Source: Abscondita cerata (taxonomy: Eukaryota; Arthropoda; Insecta; Coleoptera; Lampyridae). From it: DNA of 64,000 bases. The position numbers were made by a program, and so were the translations under genes. The stretch covers positions 124,001 to 188,000 of the forward strand of contig JALBCR010000126.1 of the NCBI GenBank assembly GCA_030710515.1. The letters are read 5' to 3'. Under the pieces are notes generated by a model. That model worked only from the letters and a program-made list of their open reading frames with translations. It searched no databases and was not told the DNA's origin. This document shows, piece by piece, positions 24,604-36,612 of this stretch. Within the stretch, counting starts at the first letter, position 1. Each line of letters opens with the position of its first letter.

Positions 24604-25989
24604 CAGGGTGTTGTTTTTGTGGGGGTCAACTGCATGAAACCTAGCAGAACTTTTTTGTCGCATGCCACTGGGTAAATTTATATATTTTTTTGATGCTTTC
24701 GTCTTCTTACTAACTTTTCGTGTTCTTAAAGTTCTTTAATATGTCTCTTAGTTTTTGAGATATTCCACAATATTTCGGACATAGCTCAGCTGCGTTGGAA
24801 AAATGTTATTTAAATAGCAGCATACCGTGGAGAACAAAACACATCCTTGCGATAACTGTCTCAAGCCTATATAAATTTTATTGTTGTTTGTGACTTTAGT
24901 TGTGAAGTTTATTGTGCAAAAAAACGCCCAAAACTTTTAGAAATGCCAAATACGTCGACGTGCATTATGTTTATGGTTTCTGCGACAAAAATTCTAATGC
25001 TGCCGTTAAAAAGCACCGCCTACGGTTTCCAAAAAGAAAAATTCCGCCATCCTATACTTTTGTGGAAGTTCATTGTTGTTTTAATAAATATGGATTAGTA
25101 GTTCCTAATAACCAAAATTGCATTGATCGCCAAAAGGACAACAACGGAATTCTTTAAGTCATTAACATTGATAGAACAATGAGTAAACGTCGAGCAGCCA
25201 GACAACTCGGTGTATACCAATCTAAGGTTTTTAGAGTAAGGTCAATTTAGTTTGCAGCTAGTCCAAAGTTTGGTACCAGAAGATGCTGAAAGACGACTTA
25301 CGTTTTGCAGATGGATTTTGGAGTTTGTCGAACTAAATCTACATTTTCCCCCACAAGGTCTTGTGGACAGATGAGTATAATTTCACGAGAGCTGGAGTAG
25401 TAAATTATCACAATCTTTATTTATGGAATTAGGAAAGTCCTAGGTGTATTAGGCAATATTTATTTCAGCACGAGTTCAGTGCAAATGTATGGATTGGCGT
25501 TATAAGTAACAATCTGTGTGGACCAAATTTCTCCCCTCTTGCTTAAATGCCAATTTGTCCCATAATTTTTTTTGAAAACATTTTCCTGCAGTTCTTGAAA
25601 TCATTTCATTAAATTTACGTGAAGAGAGTTGGATGCAATTAGATGGTGCTTCTGGACACTATGGACGGCAAGTGCGGCAGTGTCTAGACAAAAATTATTC
25701 TCGCCGGTGGATAGAACGTCAATTTTTATTATTAAACGTTAGTCGTTTTGCCATTAAATACATGTCAATTTTCAGTTTCATTTTTTTTTATGCTTTTCCA
25801 TGATAGTCTTACTGTGTCCGGAATTTTTGGGAATATCTCGAAAACTAAGCGATATACCAAAAACTTTAAAAACAAAAAGTTAGTAAAGGGACGGAACGTA
25901 TTAGAAAAAATACTATTTTGTCCAATGGCGTGCGTCAAAAAAGTTCTACAAGTTTTCGCGAAGTTGACACCCACAAAAACAACACCTTG
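24604..25989 (+). mobile_element. DUF4817-type IS630/Tc1-like element, 1,386 bp, with TIRs
   Basis: The left end cagggtgttgtttttgtggg mirrors the right end (reverse complement caaggtgttgtttttgtggg), with TA on both sides (24602-24603 and 25990-25991). It is inserted in tandem unit 2. The ends are of the cagggtgt type common in insect Tc1/mariner-superfamily elements. Confidence 0.9.
24912..25760 (+). pseudogene. DUF4817-type transposase, truncated and frameshifted
   Basis: An open frame at 24,912-25,157 gives the N-terminal DUF4817 HTH region: KYVDVHYVYGFCDKNSNAAV, then RFPKRKIPPSYTFVEVH. After the stop, RRAARQLGV (second HTH) follows near 25,188, then in other frames ERRLTFCRWI, VLWTDEYNFTRAGVVNYHN (first Asp, about 25,360-25,410), FSANVWIGVI, and WMQLDGASGHYGRQVRQCL (second Asp, about 25,632-25,690). 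The family then has a conserved WPARSPDL...D block with the third acidic residue; here the sequence goes from RRWIER to unrelated sequence, so that block is deleted. The element cannot encode an active enzyme. Confidence 0.85.
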
Positions 25990-27815
25990 TATAGCAATTA
26001 ATCTAATTTTTTTTACACACATATTAGTTACATTTGCTTGTTAAGATGCTTTGGCTTACAAACTATAAAATAAAACCAAAAAGTAATTCAAATTTTGGCG
26101 CCATTTTACTTTAAACGGAACGTATTTAAAGTACGGTTTATAATACAAACTATCATTGTTTTGGTTAGTTCTATCAATACTTAAAATTATTCTAGTAAAA
26201 CCTGAATTACCTTGTATATTGAAAGCGTTATTACTCTGATAAAAATGTTTATTTGACAAAAAATTTGAATTTTTCTAACGATCGTTACACACCTTAAACC
26301 TTAACTGGTAACAAATTTAAAGAATTCTTGGTTTAACATATTCCAGTCAAAAATATTTTTTTTAATAAACAAAAATGGCGTTTAAATTAAAAAATGACCA
26401 ACTAAAAATTTATATTGAAAGTCTCTATTTAAATGGAAATTAAGTTTGTTTCTAATTTAAAAATTTTGAAAAGTCAATCTATATTTTTATTAAGAATAAT
26501 TATTGTTAATTAGATAATTATACGAATAAATAAAATTAACAGAATAATTGAGTTTGTAAATAAATGAATATTGTCCGTTTAATTAAAAGAAATAAAAAGA
26601 GTTTAGTAAATAAGTCTTATTGTACCGGTAAAAAAAATACAGTGAACATAAAACGTGAAAACAAAATGTCATCAGAATTAATTTCTGTAAAGGGAAACAA
26701 TAACGTGTGCAAAAATACCATGTGTGTAGGTTTAAACGATGAAGAGGCGATATTTTGTGAAGTAAAAATATAGGTGAGACAAAAACATTTTAAAATACAA
26801 CGTTGAAAGTAAGAAAAAAGAAAACAAGACAAAAAGAGAGAAGTGCGAGTTTGAGCTCGAAGTAGAAGGTCAAGTATTTATTCTTAATTTGGCCTTCAGA
26901 CTTCAACCGTCAACAATCAATTATTACGCATTTAGCAAATGATAGTGAATAGTAAACATGCAAACTAAATATTAAACGGCAGTAATTAAAATTAAATCAA
27001 TATTATCGACCAATAATTCAACAAAAAATTAAACATGGTGCACTTCTCGTGAAATAAACGAATGGAAGGTGATCGGAATAACGGCATATCGATGATATCG
27101 TCTTGATAAAGATCTTTTAATTGAAATAAATTTTTTGTACATCGAACATTATTTTGTTTACGCGTCAAAACGCAATTTATAGATTTAGGAATTTATTTAT
27201 GTATGAAGTTTTTTTTGTGTGATTAAATTTAATGTGTTTGTAAGCAATTATTTTATTAAGAACGAACTTAAACTTGACCTTGAGATTATATTACAGAGTT
27301 TCTCATCCTTTGAATAATAATCAATATGTTTTTTATTCAAATTTTTTGCGTAATTATATCACTTTCAACACTTACCTAAGGTCTGAAATTAAAATCAGCG
27401 AATTTTTTTTATAAACTGTGCTGTTTTAACATATTGCGCTCAATTACCAGATAATGTTAAAATTTAGGAAAAAATCAATCTACCCATCAATTTTTAAATT
27501 GTTTAAACTACAAATTAGCTAATCTCTATTTCTTTCGAAAATCCGTAGTTAGCGAGATATCTACAAAAAAAACTGATTTTCCTCCTCTTTAACACTACAT
27601 AAAAAATTTAGAAAAAGTTGGATTGTTGGGGATTTTTGACACAATGTATACAAGATGTATCACCACCAACGGGACGGAGATTTATAGAGAAACAACAAAA
27701 GTTTTACAAGTTTTGTCATATTAGTTCTTTCAGGTTTATAAATTTTACATTTTAAAATTATTTTGAAATATACAGTATGTCCCAAAAAAGGGTAGCGCAT
27801 CAAAATTATAAAAAA

Positions 27816-29040
27816 GCGCACACATACCGTTTCTAGATTCAAAATTTTTGTTCCCCGATGTTTCAAGCTTTTTTGGGTTAAATTTTGATTTTAGAAAAAT
27901 TTCGTAAACTTAGTTAGAAAATAAGAGTTAAACAAACACCATATACTCATGTAAGCCCCTTCCAAAACTTTAATCTTGTTTGAATGTGCCCACACTTTGC
28001 TTGAACAATATTAAATGACCTTGGTTTTTAAGAGAGTACAATTAACAAAAATGTAGACTAATAACGTTTATCTTCTTTATAAGATTCAGACGAGAATGGG
28101 TTTTCAGAATCGTTAGTTTTGACATAGAGATTCTGTCTTTACACTTCCTCACTAATCAAACGGTTCAGATCGTTGAAAACTTTTGATGCAATTTTTATTA
28201 TATTAATACTTATAAACATAAGTGTTTACGTTTAGGGGTTTCTCTGCAAACTGCAACTATTGTGACATCTTACCTACAGAAGTATTGATAAATGCTTTTA
28301 AGCAATCGAATGTATAAATTTGAATTTTTTCTAACATTTATTAGACACCTTAAAACCCGTTGTTAGATTACTAAAAATTTATATTGAAAGTTTCCATTTA
28401 AAAGAAAAATAAAATTAAATTTGTTTAGAATTTAGAATTTCTAAAAAACAATTTATATTTTTATTAACAATAATTAATTAATTAACCATACGAATAAATA
28501 AAATTAACAAAATAATTTTGTTTGTAAATAAAAAGAGTATTTTCCGTTTAATTAAAGAAATAAAATTGTGTAGTAAGTAAGTCGAATTGTAACGGCAATG
28601 AAAAAATACAATGAATACTCTGTGAAAATAAAATGTTATCAGCATTAATTTTTGTGAAGGAAAACAACGTTATGTGCAAAAAATATGTTAGGTGTAGGTT
28701 CATAGAGGATTTGTAGCGTGAGAATATAAGTGAGACAGAAACATTTGAAAAAATAACATTAAAAGTAAAAAAAGACGAAAAGATAGACATGTGAGTTGGA
28801 ACTCGAAGTAGAAGGTTAAGTATTTATTTTTAATTCGGCCGTCAGATTTCAACCATCAACAATTAAGTATTAAGCATTCAGCAAATGATAATAAATAATG
28901 AACGTTGAGTGTGGCATTTTGTTCAACATGCACAAAATATTAAACGGCAGTAATTAAAACTAAATCAATATTATCGATCAATAATTCAACGAAAAATTAA
29001 ACATAGCACACTTCTAGTAAAATAAACGAATAATGTAAAC
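27816..29040. repeat. local tandem unit 3 of 3, incomplete
   Basis: Landmarks at 27,827, 28,540 and 28,852. The distal landmarks (acttgacc and tacagtatgtccc) are absent, so the array ends within this unit. Confidence 0.7.
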
Positions 29041-30194
29041 AGAAAAGTTTAATTTATGATTTTACGTTAAAACCACAAAACTACATTTGTAGATTTTTAT
29101 GTAAATATTAGATCATTTTTTAATAAACCTTTGTTTGTAATAAATGACTTTTTATTTGTGGAAGACGTATCGTTGATATATTGTTTAAACATATATTTTT
29201 GTTAAAAAATTATTTAAATTTTTGAGCCATGATAACTTAAAAGCGTATAATTAAACCTTAGGTGTTTTGGAAGAAATTTATTGTGAAATAACAAATTTAA
29301 TTTATACACAAATGAACAAAATTTTTATAAAAATTATAATAAAATTTCTTAAAATCTAAATGAAAATGTTTACTTAACGTAATGTAAATGCATTAAATAA
29401 TTTGAATCAAAATATACATGGACTTGTCATATAATTTAATTATTATTTAAATTGACCGACCTTTCCTAAAATATGTCTTCTTTCTACTTGATGATGTCAT
29501 CGTAAAGAATCAGTCACGCCATTTTATAGTTCCTTTTTGAATTGATTTCAGTGCACTCACTTTGTTATCGGAAAAAGTTTTCGATCGATTTTAACGGCCA
29601 CAATTCAACATCTAAACTTGCATTATTGATCGAATATGTAACTTAACGTGGACCAACCTTTACTCTTCTCACCGTTGTTTTACTTCGACTATATTTTTTA
29701 AAACGTATTGCCTCATTTATTGTTCATTTGCAATCATTTCAACACATAGAAATTGTTTGTTGACATTAGAATTTAGCCTCAACACAAATTTTAACTTTCA
29801 TCAATTTTAACTACACACATGACGTTAAATCATTCAGATTGCGTTTTTATGGTAGACAATAAGGCTATATGTTAAATCTGATTTGTTTTTTCACCGAAAA
29901 TAATTCTGATAACAGTTATTTTACACAAAATGTCAATTTTGCATTTTTTTATTTACGGCTACAAATAAAACTTAACTACTAAATTTTTAATACTCTACTA
30001 ATTAAACAAAAAATATTTCCTTACTTAATAAGCAAATTTTTTACCATTGGCATTTAGAAAATTTTTATATCGTAAACAATTTTAATTTTACGTTTAATTC
30101 AAATAGAATCATTTATTATATATTTCTCATTGATCATTTTTGATAATAAAATAGAATTTTTATTTATTTAAAAAAATATCTTTAAATTGCAATA
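29041..30194. other. AT-rich DNA without recognised features
   Basis: No coding frame or repeat end recognised. Confidence 0.45.
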
Positions 30195-30196
30195 TA

Positions 30197-30874
30197 CAGG
30201 GTGATTCTTATCTATTGGGACATAAGCATAGGGCGGGTTATTTAGGCTAAGATATGATCATAAGACCCAATATTTCTTAATAACTATTGCAGTGGAAAAA
30301 GATACAGAGCGTTAAATTAATTTTTTTCATTTTTGTTGTTAATTTCACTATAAATTTATGAATTCTTATCAAAATTGGCAGAGAGGCATAAATTTAGAAC
30401 AAGAACATTATTTTATGTACTATTTTACAATTTGTTGTATGGGCCGTCACGTAAATGATTCCTGATGATGAAATCGGCTGGTAACTATTTTTTGAGAAAA
30501 CCTTTAGTGATCTTGATTAGAGAATACGACGTAAACATTATTTCAACACAATATTAGTACTCTTGTTTAAATACGATAATTTTATGTTTCTAAGAAAAAT
30601 GCAGTAGTATCAAAAGGGGATTTCAAATATTACTTCATTTATTAAGGGTACGTTTTGGACTGTCAGATAATTATGCTTCTTTGTAGATTGTGATAAGAAT
30701 TGATAAATTGACAGTAAAATTATTAACAAAAAATGAAGTAAAATATTTTTTTATCTAACGCCTTGTATCTTTTCAAGAGCAATATTTTATTAAGACATAT
30801 TGTGTCTTATAGTCATATTTTGGTCTAAATAACCCGCTCTTAGCCTATGTCTCAATAGCTATAAATCACCATAT
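30197..30874. mobile_element. MITE family 1, copy 1 (~678 bp), Tc1/mariner-type ends
   Basis: The left end cagggtgattcttatctatt and right end (reverse complement tggtgatttatagctattga) form the outer part of imperfect arms of about 190 bp (gatacagagcgttaaatt against gatacaaggcgttagata). Flanked by TA. No coding capacity; the core includes cctgatgatgaaatcggctg. The same family occurs at 36,613. Confidence 0.85.
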
Positions 30875-31044
30875 ATATAGCAAATATTTGTATGATATAA
30901 TTTTTAATGTAGATTAAAGATATTTTAGAGATCTCGGACGTATATTTGTAGAATATATTTTAGAAATGTATTTGTAGCATATTTTAAATTGATGAGTTTT
31001 ATAGTAAATACATATATCTTTTAGAAATATAGGTTGTATATTTG

Positions 31045-31895
31045 TCAATTTTCGAATGGAGGGAGACATTTTTCGAAGACTCAGAAGTATTATCAAGGTG
31101 GCCCTGCCAGCACCCATTTTAAAAATTTTAAATGGTTGCAAGGGGCCCCGACGGCCTTATTTTCAAAAATAATGAAATACCCAAAAAATACTGCAACGAG
31201 AATGGCAATTTATGTTTACAAGGAATATTTATTAACAATAAAGTTTGCCATAAAAATGAATAGGGTCCCTAGCAGCAACAGTCTCAAAAATCTCAATTTA
31301 CAAAGTAGGTCAAGTGACACCTCACGTGAAGGGTACTGTAATTCTTTATTCAATTAAATTTATTTCATTCCGAGAAGCGGCCCCTGTTAACATCTACAAA
31401 AAAATACGAGAGGTCTACTTGAGTTGATATTACTAACTAATTTAGCATTTTTTTTTTTGCATTTTTTAGTGTTTTTTGAAAAAACGTTGTTCTTGAGCCA
31501 CGTTCTCGGAATAAAATGTATTTACATTGAATTACATTTCAAATGAGGTGCCCTGTAAATTGGTATTTTTAAAATGGGAGCTGCCGTGACACCCTGTTAA
31601 TTTGTTAGGGCAAATTTTGTCGTTAATAAATATTTCTTGTAAACATGAATTGCCATTCTCAACCATATTGCAGTATTTTCTTTTTTTTTTTTAATTTTTG
31701 AAAATAGGCCCGACCGAAATAAGATGCATATAGTTGTATAGAAAATTGAAAGGGCTTTCATATGAACTACGCACCTATCAACTCATCATGCCATTTAAGA
31801 TTTTCGACATGGGGGTTTGCTGAGGCCTCCTAGTTGATATTTCAGAATCAACTTTGTCTTCCAAAGATATCCCCTTCCAAACAAAAATTGACTGC
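31045..31895. mobile_element. long-hairpin (foldback/MITE) element, ~850 bp
   Basis: Two imperfect inverted arms. 31,155-31,385 pairs with 31,493-31,725: gagaatggcaatttatgttt against gagaatggcaattcatgttt, and caaggaatatttattaacaa against caagaaatatttattaacga. Weaker pairing extends outward to about 31,045 and 31,895, with an extra ~85 bp in the right arm. No transposase. A 107-codon frame inside it (31,034-31,357) is read as chance. Confidence 0.75.
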
Positions 31896-32045
31896 CTGAG
31901 AATCTTTTGTGAAAGTGTAAGATGGCACTAAAAAACGACATGTTACGTTTTTGGTAGACCATTCTGTACATAAATGGTCAATATTGAAAAGTGTAACATT
32001 TGTATATTTAGATTACATATCTATATACTAAGATTTTAAATTTGC

Positions 32046-32748
32046 CTGTTTCTTTGTTTCTTTGTTTCTTTGTTTCGTTGTTTCTTTGTTTCTTTGCTTC
32101 TTTGTTCCTTTGTTTCTTTGTTTCTTTGTTTCTTTGTTTCCTTGTTTCCTTGTTTCTTTGTTTCTTTGTTTCTTTGTTTCTTTGTTTCTTTGTTTCTTTG
32201 TTTTTTTTTGTTTTTGTTTCTTTGTTTCTTTGTTTCTTTGTTTCTTTGTTTCTTTGTTTCTTTGTTTCTTTGTTTCTTTGTTTCTTTTTTCTTTGTTTCT
32301 TTGTTTTTTTTGGTTTTTTGTTTCTTTGTTTCTTTGTTTCTTTGTTTCTTTGTTTCTTTGTTTCTTTGTTTCTTTGTTTCTTTGTTTCTTTGTTTCTTTG
32401 TTTCTTTGTTTCTTTGTTTCTTTGTATCTTTGTTTCTTTGTTTCTTTGTTTCTTTGTTTCTTTGTTTCTTTGTTTCTTTGTTTCTTTGTTTCTTTGTTTC
32501 TTTGTTTCTTTGTTTCTTTGTTTCTTTGTTTCTTTGTTTCTTTGTTTCTGTGTTTCTTTGTTTCTTTGTTTCTTTGTTTCTTTGTTTCTTTGTTTCTTTG
32601 TTTCTTTGTTTCTTTGTTTCTTTGTTTCTTTGTTTCTTTGTTTCTTTGTTTTTTTGTTTTTTTGTTTATTTGTTTCTTTGTTTCTTTGCTTCTTTGTTTC
32701 TTTGTTTCTTTGTTTCTTTGTTTCTTTGATTCTTTGTTTCTTTGTCTC
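32046..32748. repeat. octanucleotide satellite (tttctttg)n, ~88 units
   Basis: About 700 bp of the 8-bp unit with few substitutions and a handful of length variants near 32,205 and 32,285. Because 8 is not a multiple of 3, each frame reads an 8-residue repeat, giving long open frames on both strands (KETKKQRN on minus, FVSLFLCF on plus) that are artefacts. Confidence 0.97.
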
Positions 32749-32961
32749 TGTCGACTCGGCCAATATAGGTGCTAGCCCAAACCAAGTATAGAGTTGGACT
32801 TGGAATGAGGAGATGGGGAGCTGGAGGGCGAGGATTCACCAAGGGAGAATTTTTTTTTTTTAGATTTTTTGTATCCATCTAGCTTTGTACGCTTGATCGC
32901 TTCACTAAATTTGTATTAGTATATAAGTTACAGTAGTCTTTAAGTTTGTTAGTATTCACCT

Positions 32962-33026
32962 GAAGACGATTGACGATTCAATAGCAATTGAAACGTTGTG
33001 TTTATTCTATTAAAGTAAAATATAAA
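32962..33026 (+). repeat. candidate Penelope-like terminal hairpin motif
   Basis: cacctgaagacgattg, then caattgaaacgttg, then an A/T-rich tail with attaaagtaaaa. In insect genomes a cctgaaga-stem-gaaacgt motif followed by an A/T-rich tail commonly marks ends of Penelope-like retroelements, which are known to carry hammerhead ribozymes. A six-pair stem cgattg/caattg can form, with one G-U pair. The pair next to the GAAA box does not fit the standard hammerhead core. No Penelope RT or GIY-YIG domain was found nearby. Confidence 0.35.
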
Positions 33027-34410
33027 CAATGGAAGTCCAGAATACTGTTATTATTTCAATAACTTGAATATTTTATTTTGATTTATTATTTATTTATATC
33101 TTCACAATATTTCAGTTCTTTATCTTGCTTCTTCAAATATACTTTAGATAGTCAATGATTAGTAGTTTTCTTTCCTTAAATTTATTCTTCAATTATCTAT
33201 TCTTATAACAGTTTATTTCTTCTTTCTTTCCTTAAATCTTAAATTTAATTTCTTTTTATAACCATTTTGTATGTGCGTGGTTTTACAACATTTTCTTTTT
33301 TTTTCATATTTATTTATTTGTAAATATTTTTTTATTCTTTATTTATTTCATCGTAGATTTCTTCATGTTTCATTGTAGATTTATTTATTTCAACGCAGCA
33401 TTATATCATCGTAGATTTCTTCATATTTCATCGTAGATTTATTTATATTATCGTAGCTTTTTCCATATTTCTTCTTCATTTTGCCGTTTACATACTATAT
33501 GATAACTTCCATTCTATTGAATTAATCTTTATTTCTAATAACTTTTTATTTATCTTCTTCATTTTCCATTTTGTCGTTAATTATATTCTAATTTATATCT
33601 TCTTTCTACTTAACTTACCATTGATCATAATATAAATTTTTTATTTTCATATTCTTAACTCTTTTCTTCAAATTATAAACTATTTTCTTCGTAATAACAT
33701 TTTACTAAAATTTTCAAAATTCACTCTCTCAGAATAAACTTTCAAAATTAATCTTTCAACTAACTGACCTTTCTTCAAAAACTAACTTTTCAAATCAAAT
33801 TTCCCTATTACATTACCCTATTACATAACCTACTAGTACTTACTAATCTAATTTTCAAAATAAATTCTAAACTTATTTTTTTTTTTCATAACTCTTTATA
33901 TAACTATCAAATAAATATTTTAATTTTTTGTAACTCTCTAACTTGTCTTACTTTTACTAACCTATTTTTCTTTGCTACTAGCCCCTCCACCCAACCTATA
34001 ATACTGTTTCACTTATTTACCTATTTTTCTTTTTCAAAACCATTTAGATTATCTCACCCCACCCCCAACCTATAATATTTTTCAATAACTATCCTACTCA
34101 TGACCTATTTCTGGCAAATTTCAATTTTAAACTTTCAATCCTGCTTTTCTAATTGAATCTTTACTTACAATGTATGCCTTCTACCCATAATTTTCGTATC
34201 TTCCTCGGCCTACCATCGTTGTTGTTCCCGTCTACCGGGAAACTTCCTTTTTCATTCTCCTCGTACACTCCACCATCTTCCATTACCATCTTCAATTTAG
34301 GTCTTTGCTTCTATCCATTTCTCGTTGGTTGTACTTTTCTTCTTATTTTTATCCTCATAACTTTATTCAATACTCTATACTTTTCATCTCTTCTTCCTTT
34401 CCACTTTCCT

Positions 34411-35337
34411 TTACATTGTGTTGACTATCTTCCATTCCTCTTTTTCTTCTCCATTAATGTCTTGTTCATTTTTTTGTTGGTTTGATGAATATCTTCCTCT
34501 ATTTCTACTATGATATCTTCTATTACTTGGTACTTCATTATACTTTCTTCTACTATTTTCCATTTTATTTTATTCTTGGTTTCCATTTCTTCATTCACTT
34601 GTTCCTGTGGTATGTTTTCATGTTGTTCTGTATTCAATTTTCGTCGTTTGGAATTTTTCATTATCCGTTTTACTTCTTTTCTTTCTTCTATGTTCATATC
34701 ATCTTCTATCTTCAAATCGTATTGCATTTTCACTTTTGGTATACTTGTTTCTACTTCTGTTTCATCTTCATCAACTATTTCATATTCAAGTTCCTTGTCA
34801 TTATTCATTTGTATTTCCTTTTCAATTTCTTCTTTATCTTCATATTTAATTTCTTTTTCCTTTCCACTTTCGTTTACATTGTGTTGACTATCTTCCATTC
34901 CTCTTTTTCTTCTCCATTAATGTCTTGTTCATTTTTTTGTTAGTTTTATTAATATCTTCCTCTATTTCTACTATGATATCTTCTATTACTTGGTACTTCA
35001 TTATACTTTCTTCTACTATTTTTCATTTTATTTCATTCTTGGTTTCCATTTCTTCATTCACTTGTTCCTGTGGTATGTCTTCATGTTGTTCTGTATTCAA
35101 TTTTCATCGTTTGGAATTTTCCATTTTCCGTTTTACTTCTTTTTCTTCTTCTATGTTTATGTCATCTTCTATCTTCAAATCGTTTTGCATTTTCACTTTT
35201 GGTAACTTGTTTCTACTTCTGTTTCATCTTCATCAACTATTTCATATTTAAGTTTCTTGTCATTATTCATTTGTATTTCCTTTTCAATTTCATCTTTATC
35301 TTCATATTTCATTTCTTCATCTTTATTATTTTCTATT
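34411..35337. repeat. tandem duplication, 463-bp period, two copies
   Basis: ttacattgtgttgactatct occurs at 34,411 and 34,874, and the sequence following each copy is nearly identical for about 400 bp. The period is not a multiple of three, so the two copies lie in different frames. Confidence 0.85.
34425..34898 (-). CDS. hypothetical charged protein, 157 aa, repeat-derived
   Basis: Longest intact non-satellite frame within the skewed block. It begins MEDSQHNVNESGKEKEIKYE, is rich in Glu, Lys and Asn, and includes YEIVDEDETEVETS, KRIMKNSKRRKLNTEQHE and VEIEEDIHQTNKK. The composition suggests a disordered or coiled-coil protein; the KNSKRRK stretch could act as a basic nuclear signal. A second, broken copy lies immediately upstream (34,900-35,396), offset 463 bp, so this is one unit of a tandem duplication. 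No known domain is recognisable. It could be the ORF1-like part of a transposon or a chance frame in skewed DNA, so confidence that it is expressed is low. Confidence 0.3.
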   Translation of the reverse strand: MEDSQHNVNESGKEKEIKYEDKEEIEKEIQMNNDKELEYEIVDEDETEVETSIPKVKMQYDLKIEDDMNIEERKEVKRIMKNSKRRKLNTEQHENIPQEQVNEEMETKNKIKWKIVEESIMKYQVIEDIIVEIEEDIHQTNKKMNKTLMEKKKRNGR

Positions 35338-36577
35338 TCCATTTGAATTTCTTCTTTATTGTCGTCTTTAATTTCTTCCTCTATCTTCATTTGCATTACT
35401 ATTTCAGTTTTAATTCCATTTTCGTATAACTTCTTCCTTAATGCCTACTTCTTTTGTATTATGGTTATCTACTTGTTTTTTTCTATTGTTCTTTTTCTTC
35501 ATTAACTTCTTCATTTAATTCTGCAATTTCAATTTTTTTCATTATTTTCTATATTTATTTCAATCTGTACTATTGGCGTTTTATTTACTTCTTCTTCATT
35601 TTTCTTTGTATCATTATTTATTTCTTCAATCTCATTTTTATCTTTATTTTGATTTCCCTTTACTTTAGATTTCATTTGTATCGTTGTTTTCTCTTCATCT
35701 CTTTTCACACTTTTCTTTTATACACTCATTATATTGATTATCTACCTCATCAACTCGTTATGTCTCCCTTCTTGTTCTTTCTTTGTTTTATTTCTTTTTC
35801 TAGTTGTTCTTTCTCTTTTTGTTTTCTTTCCTTTTCTATTTTTCTTCCTTTTGTTTTCTCTTTTTTATTTGTTCTTTTTTTCATTTGTTTCTTTCTCTCT
35901 ATTTTATTCAATAATATTGCCACCAGGACATTTTCTTTTGTTTGTTTACTTTGTTGTCCGTAATCCAAATTATCTTCATTTTGTACGATTTTGTATTCAG
36001 TTTTCCTCGTCGTAATTAACTTTTCTTCATTTCCATCTGTTGTTGTTTCCTGAAGTTTTCTCTTCATCCAATGAATCTGGTTCTTGTTCCCTTATATATA
36101 CCTTATCTTCTTCGTAATCTATTTCTTTTTGGTGCTCTATTTTATATTTTTCATTAATGTCTATCCCTTGTTCTTGTTCAATTTTCTTTAATTTCCTTGT
36201 ACTTGGTTTCCATTTTGTTTATATTTTTAATTTTATACACAACAATAATAAAAACGTTTTATACTAAGTTCATTACTTTCACACGTTTACTTTCATTAAA
36301 TTTTATTAATTATTGTTCATGGCAGTCTAATTTCGTTGTTCAATTCAGTCTCTTTAAATTTTATTAATTATAATTGATGACCGTGTTCTTTTGTTGTTCA
36401 AATTCAAATACTTTAATTAATTTCTAAATAAATTCCGGTCGATTTCTAGAAATCTAAACCGATTTTGAAATCTTATTTTACTTGTCAATTTCAATGAAAA
36501 TCCTTACTATGAATTTTACTTATTTTTGATTAAAAAAAAAATTTTTATTATTTAAAAATATACCATTTCCACTGTAA

Positions 36578-36612
36578 TATATATATATATATATATGTAT
36601 ATAATATATATA
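36578..36612. repeat. (AT)n microsatellite next to MITE
   Basis: atatatatatatat runs up to the TA at 36,611-36,612 that flanks the MITE; an AT tract is a natural TA-target hotspot. Confidence 0.85.

Larger units (their letters stand above)
24306..27815. repeat. local tandem unit 2 of 3, interrupted by a Tc1-like element
   Basis: Landmarks at 24,318, 26,573, 26,903, 27,270 and 27,768. Removing the 1,386-bp insertion leaves a unit of about 2.1 kb. It shares with unit 3, but not unit 1, a block around aaatttatattgaaagtc (26,405). Confidence 0.75.
33060..36220. other. ~3-kb pyrimidine-skewed block with charged minus-strand reading frames
   Basis: The plus strand is dominated by ttcttc, tttctt and tatttc. 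The minus strand therefore reads Glu/Lys/Asn-rich. Separate frames at 34,425-34,898, 35,193-35,396 and 35,750-36,067 have matching composition, and a GRPRKIRKLW motif (AT-hook-like) is readable near 34,190-34,220 on the minus strand. I see decayed copies of one repetitive charged protein-coding sequence, of unknown family. Confidence 0.5.

Noticed and set aside
25765..26022. 85-codon minus-strand and overlapping plus-strand frames
   Set aside because: They cross the right end of the DUF4817-type element and match no family.
32008..32791. Open frames of 219-251 codons on both strands
   Set aside because: They are produced by the 8-bp satellite and have only the repeated octapeptides.
34482..35963. 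Several Phe/Ile/Leu-rich plus-strand frames that look like membrane proteins
   Set aside because: Composition is forced by pyrimidine skew; the frames overlap each other and the minus-strand charged frames.
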